A stretch of DNA of 64,000 bases from Emiliania huxleyi CCMP1516 (Eukaryota > Haptophyta > Isochrysidales > Noelaerhabdaceae): contig NW_005201080.1 in assembly GCF_000372725.1 (NCBI RefSeq), positions 194,872 through 258,871 of the forward strand, read 5' to 3'. Of this stretch, positions 31,675 to 42,300 are shown one piece after another. The position numbers and the translations under genes are program-made. Below the pieces are notes generated by a model that worked only from the letters and a program-made list of their open reading frames with translations, was not told where the DNA came from and made no database searches. How positions within the stretch are numbered: position 1 is the stretch's first letter; each line of letters begins with the position of its first letter.

Positions 31675-33255
31675 ATGGCAACCGTGGCGCTCCTCAACCA
31701 ACTGCTCGTCGGCTATGACTCCCTAGTGCCTCCCACGTCGCCGCTGATCACTAATGCCTCCGCCTGCTCTGCGGCCGGTGCGCCCACCGTGGTCATGGCT
31801 GACTTCCAGGCGCTGCCCTCATCCGCTGCCACCCTTCCCTCCCCTCCCCAGCGCCACCCTTCACTCACTCGACGGCTGCATCTCACTCCACTGTTTGCGC
31901 CGCTTCCAGTTGCTCAGCATGCACTCGGTCAACGAGCGGGAGCGCTCCTACACCATTGACGGCTACTTGGTGCTGCAGTGGAGCGACCCGCGCCTTGAGT
32001 TTGGCAACCTGTCCTGCCGCGACGCCATCGCCCTCCCCTCCTATGCGAACACCGACACAAAGCTCTGGGAGCCGGGCGTCCAGTGTATGGAGACTCTCCA
32101 CGAATCGGTCGGAGGCAGCAGCGGCGCGACCCACATCGCTGGCGAGTCGCTCGTCATCAGCCGCAATGGCACCGTCCTTTGGAGCCGACGCGCGCGCTAC
32201 AAGCTGCTCTGCGACACCTTCAACTTTGGCCGGATGCCCTTCGACGAGCAGTTCTGCATAGCGACCCTCCGCTCCTTCCCGTACAACGAGGAGTTGGTCC
32301 AGCTCGAGTGGCCAGATTGTGCATCCAACCCCGTCGCCTGCGGTGGCTCGGGCCAGCTACAGCCGTACCACTCGGGCGAGTGGATCGTCACAATCGTCGA
32401 TCAGAGAACAGTGACCGAAGCCGATGGCCACAGGGTGCATTGCTTCCCCATATTTATCTCATACGTGCACACTCGGCACGCCTCAGCTGCTGCGGCAGGT
32501 GGCACGCGTTTGCATCATGCTCGAGCGGCACTCCAACCTGCTGTCCCTCTCGATCACCATCGTCATCCTCCTCGTCATCGCCGCCTATTGTGGCTTCTTC
32601 ATTCCCGTCTCCGCCGCCCCGGCGCGCGTGGCCATCGGCTTCCTCTCCTTCCTGATGGCGCTACGAAAGCTTGGTGTGCTTGCTCTCTCGGGCGTGAGCG
32701 CCGTCTATCATCTGGACAGTCGTGAACAGGTGTTGAACCAGCTCTTCTGGGCAATGGGCCAGGTGAAAACGAACCTGCCACCACCCAAGCCCCTGCCACA
32801 CCCGCGTGCCAGAGAATGGCCTTCTTTAGAGCCTCACTGAGTTCTCGACGCTTTGCCGCCCCTCTTCTCGCCCGGTGCAGATGCCGCCGCTGCTCGATCC
32901 TTCCGAAAATTACCGCGTTTGGATGATCGACTTCCTGTGGGGTTCTATGTTCTTCAACTGGCTCACCCTCATCGAGTACGGTCTCGTGCATTTTGGCCTC
33001 GAGTGCGAACGGCGCCTCGCCGCGGGTGCGAACGCGCCGCCCGCCGGCGAGCACGATGCCGCGCTGGTAGCACAGGACAAGGTCGGATCGCGCTACCAGC
33101 ATGTCAAACTGTGGTGGATGCGCTGCGCCACTCGCTTTGTCGACCTGGACAATGTCTGCCGATGGGTCTACCCGCCAGCTTACTTCATCTTTTGCTGCGT
33201 CATGTACGGCGTCGTGGATGTGTATGAAAGCGGTTCGTGCAGGTGGTCCACATGA
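31675..33255 (+). CDS. Pentameric (Cys-loop) ligand-gated ion channel subunit
   Basis: Four exons fit in phase: 31675-31809, 31910-32434, 32487-32762 and 32881-33255, giving about 436 residues. The extracellular beta-sandwich has 'YLVLQWSDPRLEF' and a canonical Cys-loop, two Cys separated by 13 residues in 'CDTFNFGRMPFDEQFC'. TM1-TM3 follow from 'VARVCIMLERH' through 'LSITIVILLVIAAYCGFFI', with 'FFNWLTLIEYGLVHF' as TM3; 'WVYPPAYFIFCCVMYG' is TM4. The TM2-TM3 zone is split by the last intron. The family forms homo- or hetero-pentameric neurotransmitter-type channels in animals and also occurs in bacteria and some protists. No signal peptide is obvious at ATG 31675 ('MATVALLNQLLVGYDSL'), so the start may be incomplete. 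Intron 1 has a GC donor. Confidence 0.8.
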
Positions 33256-33678
33256 CGGGACACGTACCCGCGGCTGACCCCCCGCCGTTCGATGCCGTCA
33301 GAAGTCAATGGTGTTGTCTCTGTTGACTGTCGTGTGGTGATCAGCGATGGCTTATACAAGTGCATCACTCCTTTGCATCGGGGAGTTTTGCGCGTTTTGG
33401 CTTTTTTCATTTTTGCGCGCCGCGTAAGCCCCGTAAGCGCGTTCGGGCTTGGCGGGCTTCGGCCGGGGCCGCGCGCGGGATTGTTTCCGATGTCGAGTTT
33501 TTACTCTATACGCCCCGCCCGCCCCTCAAATGACAAATCCTCCAAATCCTAGTGCCGTAGTCCAAATCCCCTCGGCCTCGCTCTCCCACACGGTGCCAGC
33601 CACCCGCGCTCCCCCTCGACTTTCTTTCCTGGCGAACCTGGCCCGCTGCTCTCTGCCTCTCTCTCGCGCGCTCCTCAC
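33256..33678. other. Intergenic, convergent
   Basis: This lies between the channel gene and the next gene on the minus strand. No feature was recognised. Confidence 0.45.
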
Positions 33679-34654
33679 TCACGACTCCACCGCCGCCCCG
33701 TCCTGCACCTCCCGCCGCAGCGCCTCGACGCCGCCCTCAACGTCACCGTCGAACTCGCGCACGAGCGACCTGTTCACACCAGCGGCTGTGATGAGGCGCC
33801 GTTCACACCTCGCCCTCGAGCTCGCGCGCAGGAGGAGGCCAGAGCACGGTGGGGCAGCGGCCGGCGAGGCCCTGCAGCGAGAGGAGCTGATCAGTTCAGG
33901 ATCCGAGAGAGTTGGACTCGCGCGCAAGAGACGCGGCGTCGCTGCTAACGAGTGAGCAACCGCGTGTCTACCGCAGGTATCGCTGGGCATTGCTGTGCCG
34001 CGCTGCAGCAGCGGCGTGGCGAGGGCAGCAGTGCCTGCAGTGAGAGGAGGTGCGAGGTGGTGCCGCCGCGCGACGAGGAGCCGCGCTTGGAGAGCGCCTG
34101 CAGGAAGGGGTCTCGGAAGGCTCGGGCAGGGCTCGGGGGAGGGGGGGAGGAGCCGCGAGAAGCGAATGGCGCCGCCACGACACCCCTCAGCTCTGCGCGG
34201 TCGAGCAGCTGCAGTGTCTCGCAGACTTGCCTGAGAGGGAGGAAGGCGAGTAGGACTACCGACGCGCGGTCGAGCAGCTGCAGCGTCTCGAAGGCGCGCC
34301 TCCGGACGGCCTTGAAGGTGCAGGCCAGCTGCGGGCACGCCTTTGGGGTCGGCCGCGGCAGCGGCTCCAGCTGGTAGCTTCGACCTGTCCAATTCATTGG
34401 TCCATTCTTCATTGACCCATTCTTATCACTCGTTGGCCTCGACCACCACAGCAGCTGGCAGGCGGGGCCTTGGACGGCCGCGACGCGGAACTCAATCATC
34501 GCGTGCTCCGAGAGGAAATCGCCCGTCTTGCCTCCGCCGCGCGCCGCCGTCTGCATCGCCCCACTGCTCCCCGAGTAGATCTCTCCCGCATACTGCTCCG
34601 CCGATCGCGCCTTGACCTTGACCTTCCCGGCCGCCGCCGCCGCCCCGCCGCCGC

Positions 34655-34685
<31 letters not shown>

Positions 34686-35354
34686 GCCGCCGCGTGCCTT
34701 GGCCAGCGTGAGCGCCTAGGTGTGAAGAGACGCGTTTCAGGCTGTGAAGAGCCGCTGCCGCGTCTCTGCGACGAGAGGGAGAGGCGCCAGCGGGTCGGCG
34801 TTTGGGTTGAGAGGGGGCGCGGCGGAGCGCGGAGCGGCCGACGACGACGAGGCCTCGCCGCCCTCGCGCTTCCGCTTCTTCGCCTCCGCCATCCGGCGCG
34901 CAAAATCTGACCCGCTGCCACTGTTGCCGCCACCGCCGCTGCTGCCGCCGCCGCCGCCGCTGCCGCTGGCATCGCCCCCGCTGCCGCCTCCGTTGACGAC
35001 GCCTCCGGACGAGGAGGAGGCGAGCAGCCGGTCGCGCGGCGCGGCTCCCTCGGCCAGCCTCTGTGGAGCTGCCTTTTTGCGGCCGCCGCTGCCGTGCGGG
35101 TTGTGCGCCTGGGTGGGCGCGGCGCGTGCCTTGCTCACGACGAGTCGCGCTCCCGCGCCTACGAAGGACGAGGCCGCCGCCGCCCGGTCTCCGGCGAGAG
35201 GCTGCGGAGGGAAGCCTGACCGGAGCTCCACTTGCGAGGCAGGTAGGCTGCATGCGGCGGCGGCGGCGTCAATCAGGTCGCCGAAGCTCGCCCCGTCGGA
35301 AAGCTCGAGCGTCGTCACGCCCTCTGGGCCCTGGAGGCGGAGGTTCATAAGCAC
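33679..35354 (-). CDS. Ubiquitin-fold N-terminal protein, unknown
   Basis: The first exon (34737-35354) starts 'MLMNLRLQGPEGVTTLELSD' and continues to 'SQVELRSGFPPQPLAGD', a ubiquitin-like fold closest in pattern to the UBX-like N-terminus of OTU1/YOD1-type deubiquitinases ('GYPP' motif). A Ser/Gly-rich and basic linker ('FARRMAEAKKRKREGG') follows. A second exon (about 34440-34715) encodes a long poly-Gly run, then 'KVKVKARSAEQYAGEIY' and 'GGGKTGDFLSEHAMIEFRV'. Smaller exons to a likely last one ('LVREFDGDVEGGVEALRREV', 33679-about 33770) are inferred but boundaries are uncertain. No OTU catalytic motif was found. Two copies of 'ggtcgagcagctgcag.gtc' (34199 and 34266) suggest a local duplication. 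Confidence 0.5.
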
Positions 35355-35439
35355 ACACTAAACACACACGGGCGTGCTGTCGCAACTCTGTCGCACAGTC
35401 GCACAGCGTGCAGCGTGCCGCTTCTACTTTTTGAAATTT

Positions 35440-35870
35440 CTTTTTGAGCTCGCCTCGATGTTTACAGACGCAATGCGGACATGGCATATCGCTCTCGGGC
35501 CCACAGACATCCCGCACACCCGCCGCCCCATTCTTTTTTGCAATTTATCCCCTTTGGACGCGTCCACCCTCCGTCCAACATTCGCGATCCCTCTTTTATT
35601 TACACACACAAAAACAACTATTGCTAAAAATCTCTCTCACACAAACATAAATAATCCTGTAAATACAGGGAGGATCCGTCTGGAAAAAGGAATATGCTGA
35701 AGCCGCCAGGCACACAGCCACGTGGCATAGGAGAGCAGGAGGTGAAAGGAGGTCACCACGAGTTCCAAGGACGCACGAGTGAGAAGCACAGCAGAGCAGA
35801 CAGATGACGATCACCACCCAAATAAATAAATAAAACGGACACACCCAAACGAGGGAGGGGAAGTCTCACC
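35440..35870. repeat. Repeat-rich spacer (R4 and R2 pieces)
   Basis: It includes the R4 core at about 35612-35632 and, at 35818-35862, 'aaataaataaataaaacgga' with 'cccaaacgaggg', the reverse complement of the end of R2. The spacer separates two divergent genes. Confidence 0.5.
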
Positions 35871-35901
35871 ACATTCTTCTTTGCTGCTCTCGCCGGGCGC
35901 G

Positions 35902-36704
35902 ATGCCAAGTCGCGGTCGCGATGGGCCCTGGAAGAGGAGGCAGCAGGCCTCCTCCTCCGCGCGCAGCTCGACGTCGTCATACGAGGATGCCTTCGACGAC
36001 CCGGCCTTCTTCATGCACCACATCCTCATCTCGGTGGCCTTCTCTCCTCTCGACTACATCTTGCGGATGCGAGAGTGGGGCCTTTCCGACCATCAGATCG
36101 ACAAGACGCCGCTGCTCATCTCGAGCTACCGCATCGCCTCGCTCCTCGCTGGCACATCCGAGGTGAGCGAGTGCAGCCTCGAAGAGCAGCGCTCTCACGC
36201 CGTCTCGTACTTCCTGCTCCTCACGCTGGCTCCGCCCCTCTTCAATGGAGGCAGGGCCGTCGTGCCGGGTACGGAGGGGCTCGACAAGGCGAGTGCTGCC
36301 CTCGCTGCCGCCCCTCTCCTCACCGCCGCCTTCCCCCCACCGCCGCTTTCGCCCCACCTACCCAGGCGGCACGCATGGAGCGGCTTGTGAAGGACCAACC
36401 CGCGCTGGCCGCGTACTTTGCTCGCGCGCGCTCGATCACCGGCCTGCACCTGCTGATACGAAGACGACTGCTCGAGCTCGACTCGCTCGGCGCGGAGCAC
36501 TCGCGGGGCCACCGGCGAGAGCAGCGCCGCTCGCTCGCGCGCGGTGTCGGCGAGCTGCGCTTCGCCGCCCTCACCATCCTCGCGGTCCTGTACACGCTCG
36601 GCACGGTGCTGCCGATCGTCTTTGGCTCGGCGGCTGACGCCGGCCGCGCTCTCGGCCGGCGCTTCCACTCGAACGGGCCGTTTTCATGGATGGCGGGCGT
36701 GTAG
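35902..36704 (+). CDS. Small membrane protein, unknown
   Basis: Two exons, 35902-36288 and 36366-36704, join through a 77 nt GC-AG intron to give about 241 residues. ATG 35902 precedes a Ser/Arg-rich N-terminus, then 'FFMHHILISVAFSPLDYIL' and 'AVSYFLLLTLAPPLFNGG', two hydrophobic helices that may be membrane-associated. The second exon has 'RLVKDQPALAAYFARARSIT' and a clear transmembrane helix 'ALTILAVLYTLGTVLPIVFG' near the end. No family was recognised. From 36705 to 37004 there is no gene. Confidence 0.6.
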
Positions 36705-37004
36705 CTGGGTCCGGCGCGGTCGCGCCATTGCACTGGAGTGGACCCTGCTGCATCAAATCTACTTGGTAATCAATGTGTGCGTAGTATACTCGAGTAAAAG
36801 ACGGTCGTCACGGCTGTACAAAGCACATTGGCGCAGCGGCCCGCAGCGCACACACTCAGTGCACACAGCAGGAAGACTTCGGCTTCGCTACCTTCCAAGC
36901 TACTAGAGGGAGAAGGTAGGAATCGTCAATCGACCCTCTTCCAGTGCTCAATCAAGTGCTCACCTCAAGCTCAAGCGAGGGAGGGCGAGACGATCGAGGG
37001 GTCC

Positions 37005-37245
37005 CGTACCACGCGGAAAAAGAAAGAAAACAAACAACACAAGGGAGGGATGGGAGGACGGCACGCCGCCACCACACAGGGATTTTAAGGAGAGGAGTGT
37101 GGTGCTAAAAGAAAGAAAAAAAAACAGCCCAAGGGAGGGATGGGATGTGTGGTAAAAAGAAAGAAAGAAAGAAAACAGACAACCCAAGGGAGGGATGGGA
37201 GGACGGCACGCCGCCACCACACAGGGATTTTAAGGAGAGGTGTGT
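37005..37245. repeat. Tandem copies of dispersed repeat R6
   Basis: A unit holding 'gggagggatgggaggacggc', 'acgccgccaccacacaggga' and 'ttttaaggagagg' occurs at about 37037-37106 and 37190-37245, with a partial unit between. Related pieces lie at 53300-53350 and 62945-62975. A purine-rich 'aaagaaagaaa' run precedes each unit. Confidence 0.7.
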
Positions 37246-37409
37246 GGTGCGCTATCCGTCGCCCACCCTAGGGAGTCTGCCTCTTCCTATCTCTCTTCGC
37301 AGTCTCTCGCCGATTCTCGGGATGTGTGGTACTCCACGCGGAATCACGGCAAAACATTCTTTCGGCACCTCCGCCGTCGCATTTTTTGCCGCAGGGGGCG
37401 GCACATTGT

Positions 37410-38772
37410 ATGCCGGGCCTCTCTCACATCGGCCGCCGCGTGGAGGTCAAGTTCTCCACCAACGGCAAGAAGAAGTTCTTTCCCGGCAAAGTCGCTTGCT
37501 TCGAGAACGGCGTGTGCAGCATCACGTTCAAAGACGGCGATGAAGTTGACGATATGCTGGATGAGGCGAGCTGCTTTGAGCGGTGGCGCTGGATCGACCA
37601 CGACTGGGTGGGCCAGCCTGTCCGGCGGTACGTCGACAGTGGCGAGGTAGTCGGCCATGCAACAGACTCGCCGGCCGATGGTCGCATTGTCGGCTGGCTC
37701 AGCGCAAATGACAATGACGGCAGAGCGTTGTGGCACGTCGAGCTTCGAGCCGACGGCGAGAGGCTGGAGGAAGACCTCGAGGAGAAGGAGGCGGCCGCGG
37801 CGATCGCAGCCGCGGCTCCGCCGGCACCAGCGCCGGCAACGCCGGCGAAGCGCAAGGCAGCAGCTGCGCCGAAGGCAGCGTCAAGCTCGGGCGCTGCTCG
37901 CCGCAAGCAGGCGGCGGCGGCGGCGCCGCCGCCGGCTGCTCGCCGCAAGCAGTCGGCGGCGCCGTCGCCGGCGCCGTCGGCGAAGCGCAAAGCGGCGGAG
38001 GCGCCGCAGGTGGCGTCCAAGAGCCGCAAGCAACCGGCAGCGTCACGGGCCGCTGGGAAGCAGCCGCTTTGCGAGGAGGCTGCCGTCCCGCCTCCACCTC
38101 TGCTGCCGCCAAAGGTGGACGGAGCCGGCCGGGCAATGCGGGCACGGAAGCAGGTCGACTATGCTGCGGAGGAGGCCAAGTACGACAACGAGAGCATGGG
38201 CGCGAGCAGCGAGGAGGAGGAGGGGGGCGGGAGGGCGGTGCGCACGCGGCGGCAGAAGCAGCCGGCCTCGGAGGACGAGGACGAGCTGTACGAGGAGAGC
38301 GATGCTCGTCTTCGCGCCGACGGACGGCATCGAGGCGGCCGCGAGCGCCGTGGCGGGGCTCGGGCTGCCGACGGATGTCGCGAGGCCGGGCGAGGGGCAG
38401 GAGCGGGCCGCGGAGCTGGTGCTCGAGTTCGACGAGCCGCCCACCGAGCTCAGCGTCGCGCAGCGCAAGTGCCGCGTGCTGCTTCTCGCGTACGACGACG
38501 GCGCGGGCCTCAACCTGCAGCACGGCTGCCACCACGTCATCCTGTACGCGCCGCTGTCGAGCCCGCCGAAGGACGGCGAGAGGGTGATCGCGGCGGTCGG
38601 CAAGGAGCAGCAGTCCATCGGGCGCGTCCGCCGCGCCGGGCAGAGCAGCCACGTGACCATCCACCGCATCGTGCTCGAGGGCCCGGGCGGGGAAAGGACG
38701 CTGGACGGCCTGCTGCACGAGCGCAACATGGACGAGGCGCTCATCAAGAGCGCGACCAACACGGCCGAGTGA
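37410..38772 (+). CDS. Chromatin-type protein joined to the C-terminal half of a SNF2 helicase
   Basis: From ATG 37410 the frame encodes a Tudor-like domain ('GRRVEVKFSTNGKKKFFPGK', 'ITFKDGDEVDDML'), an AT-hook/H1-like A-K-P-rich region and an acidic stretch ending 'DEDELYEESD' near 38300. In another frame, with its own ATG at 38302, 156 residues encode only the second RecA-like lobe of a SNF2/DEAD-like helicase: 'MLVFAPTDGIEAAASAVAGL', 'GAGLNLQHGCHHVILYAPL' and motif VI-like 'EQQSIGRVRRAGQ'. The first lobe with Walker A and DEXX motifs is absent. No intron consensus was found at the frame change, so this is either a deletion-fusion, a frameshifted gene, or two overlapping genes. An intact relative would be an ATP-driven chromatin remodeller. 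Confidence 0.55.
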
Positions 38773-38872
38773 GTCGGAGGAGCGGCAAACGGTGAGCGGC
38801 GCGGAACACATGAAGTGCAACTCTCGTGATCATAGAGCCTAGTAACTAAAGCGGTCGCGGCCCGCTCCTCCT

Positions 38873-39190
38873 GCGACAAACTGCTTGTGGCGTGCGCGAG
38901 CCTGCCGCGCCTGGTCGGCCTTCCGCGACAGCTTCTTCTCAACTCCCTCGCTGGACACGCCCTGCAGGCTGCCCATGTCGGCGGCGACGCTTTTGCCGGA
39001 GCAGGATGGAGGAGGATGGCTGCAGCAGAGATCTAAAAGAAAAGGGCGAGTGATTGAGGGCGTGTCTGCGCCTCCCTCCCTTCACTTGGGTGCACCTTTT
39101 TCTTTCTTTCTGCGCCTCCTCCCCTCTCTCTATTTCTTGAGAGCGACGTGGACTGTAAGGTGGAAGCCACGTTGCGGAAATCCACTTCTA
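38873..39190. repeat. Inverted partial copy of the 5' end of the bZIP-like gene
   Basis: About 320 bp match, in reverse complement, 45050-45410 with few mismatches and small indels. The matched region spans the first roughly 35 codons and the upstream region of the gene starting at 45300. It is therefore a 5'-gene-fragment duplication about 6.4 kb away from its source. Confidence 0.8.
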
Positions 39191-39319
39191 CGAGGTCGGG
39201 TTGGTCTCCCCCGCCTTCAGCCCTGACCCGACGGGGACGCCATCACCCTCGCCCAGGGATCTACAACGCTGTCCTAAGGTCCGACAGGTTCGGCACCGGG
39301 CACCGCCTCGGTATACAAA

Positions 39320-42300
39320 ATGCGCTGCGGGCGGACCGTGCAAATTCTTTTTTCCCTGTTCTTCGGTAAAGGATTGCTGTCGACTGGCTTGGGTGATCAC
39401 TGCACGCCGTCGCGTCTTCAGAGCTCAATCCTGAACGATACTGGCGATTATATTGACCCCGCCTTGCTGCTCAGCGACAGGATGGCCGCCTGCCTGTCCA
39501 ACACGCTTGCGGACCTCAGTCATGAAAGACGAAAGGTCGCGGAGCAGGCAGACGCGCTGGAGCAGCAAGCAGATGAAATCGAGCACGAGTTGACACGAGT
39601 GCCTTTCTGGCCAAGCGACGACTGGCTCGGCGACGGAGGTGCGGGATACGACTGTCCGACCGAATACGAAATCCTGCCGTACGCTTTGCTCAGCGTGCAA
39701 GCACGGGTTCGTTTGACCTCGCGAGCTGCCTCTGCACGACTGGCGGCGAGCTCACCGACTTTGGTGCCACCGCAGGCTTGGGTGAAGATGCAGGACCACA
39801 GGTTCACCGTCTTCTACTCGCAAAGCATCTTCAAGTGGGCCGCCACGATAGGGATCACCCGACGGTGCGCCAATGATACACGCACATCCACGCACACACA
39901 TGCACGTCAAGGACACGCGCTCTCCTTTGCAGGCTCCTCGAAGTCGCACAGGCCAGCCTCAGCGGCGTCGGATCGTCGACGGAGGAGGACCTGCTCGAAA
40001 AGGCAGTGGCGGCTGGCGACGACGTCCTCTACCCGTATCTCGGTGACGGCCGCCTCAAAATCGGCGATCGGATCCGGCTCGGTGAGGAAGAGGAGGTGAG
40101 CTCTCACACACGGACACACTTCTGCCATGTCACACCTCGATGTCACACCATCGCCTGACTCTCAGGAGCACACCATCGTCTCGCTGGGCAAGCCGACCCG
40201 GACAGAGCCGGGCAGGAAGGGGGGAGGGGCGGGCTTCAACCTCCTGAAGGCGTACAGCTCGATCACGCTGGCGAGGCCCCTCCGTCTCCCCCATCGCGCG
40301 GGGACGACCATTGTGCGCGTCGTCGAGGCGCGAAAGCATCATTACTCTCTCCATCGTTGTTGTTTACGAAGGTGGTATCATCACTTCGCATCATGAATGC
40401 TATATGGCGAGTATGCCCGTCTGCGTCCTCTAGGCGCTCCCGCTGCGCGCCGTGTGGAGCGGCGGGGCGGGCGGCGGCGGCAGCGCCGCCTCGCAGGCGC
40501 AGTGCCAGGCGGAGGCGGAGGCGGAGGCGCGGGCTCGCCAGGTGTTCGCGCCGGAGCCGGTCTGGGTGCCAGGGCTGGGCGAGGCTCGCTGGTCTGTCGT
40601 GCCGTGGCTCGGCTGCCGCTGCTCGTGGCCGTGCACGCAGCTCTGCTGGCTGTCTGCGTGCGCGTGCGGCGCCCCGCACCAATCAAAGACGCCGCAACGT
40701 GGCGGAGAGCCTTCTCTCCGAGCCTCGCCCGAGTCTTGCCGCACAGGCGCCTCGCAGCACCTGGCGGCCCTCTTCACGCTCGTCACTCTCCTCTTCGAAT
40801 TGATCTTGCTCGACGCTCTCGCGAGCCAGACGCCTCTCACAAGCAGCGGCTAGCCGTGAAGCGCGTGTCTTCACGCGCCGTGGCGGTGTGAGCAGGTGAG
40901 CCAGATGTTCATCGCAAACTGCCCGAGCCGGATCATGGAGTGGGAGGACTCCTCCTCTCTAGATGCGGAGCACGCCCCCTTGTACTCTAGCGCATCCCGT
41001 GTCCGGGGCCCTGCTCGGACTCTCGCGGCCAGGGCATTGTGTTGAGCGCTAGCACACCCTTCTGTCACGCGATGCGCCGGATGCACCGCACAAGACAGAG
41101 CCGCATATGTTCACACTCCGACGCTCGTGGCGTCTTCACACCGCAGGACTACCTCGTCGCTCCGCTGCCGGTCGCGCAGCGCGTCGCCGCCGTCTGCGCG
41201 TGCGCTCTCTCCCCGCCCGGGCCGTGTTTGGGATGCCCTCGGAGACCCTTCTTGGAGGCTACCCGGACGTCTCGCCCCTCAGGTACGTCCTCTTCCTAGA
41301 CACTTCCAAGACACTTCAGAGACACTTCCTTCGCCCCTCAGGTACGTCCTCTTCCTAGACACTTCAGAGACACTTCAGAGACACTTCCTTCGCCCCTCAG
41401 GTACGTCCTCAGCTCTTCCTAGACACTTCAGAGACACTTCCTTCGCCCCTCAGGTACGTCCTCTTCCCGCCGCTGGTCGTGGGGTTCCTGTTTCGCGCCG
41501 GCGTAGGGATGCTTAGTCTTAGGGAGGCCGAGACGAACGCGGACCAGTCGTACTATGCCATCATCTACAAGGCGCGCATCTTGCTGCGCTCTCTGGCGGC
41601 GCGGCGGGAGGGCGGTACGTACGGCTACTGCAGCACTCTCTTCTACGCCTCCCTGATCGAGATACACTCGGTCATCGTCCCCGCGTACCTCGTCTTCCTC
41701 GCGCCCGCCATTGTCATGTTCGGCTACGACAACGCGCCCGCCAGCGCTGCACCACGCCGCCCAGCGCCCCACACTCAGCTGCTTGCTGGACGCCTCTCTT
41801 GCGCGCGTAGGCGCTGCACCACGTCGCCAAGTTCTTCATCATCATGCAAGTGATCGAGGCCTTCAACCAGAACGGACTCTACTTCCTCCTCTTCGCCCTC
41901 TGCCTCGATGCGGACTCCATCCCAGAGACGACGCGCTTCGTCGCCGGCAGGCGGGCGCCGAGATCCGCCGAGATCCGACCCGAGATCCGACCCGAGATCC
42001 GACCCGAGATCCGACCCGAGATGCGCCCCCGAGATCGGCCGAGATTGGCGAGACCCGCCGAGACCCGCTGCGGCTCCGCCGGGTGTAATCATCGAGCCGA
42101 GACCAGCCGAGGCGACGACGCGCTGCCGCTGGCGCAGGCGCGCGAAGACGGAGACGTACTCGGCAAAGTACATCTACACGTGGGTCCTGCTGCTCGGCAT
42201 GTGGCTGCTCGTTGTGGCGCTCAAGTTCTACTTCACGATGCTCTTCCTCTGGCTGATCCCCCTCCTCGTCCTCATCTACGGCACCGCCCTCCACGCCTAC

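Noticed and set aside
34620-34700. Polyglycine/polyproline frame as a separate gene
   Set aside because: The GCC repeat is open in several frames; on the minus strand it fits as a Gly run inside the ubiquitin-fold protein.
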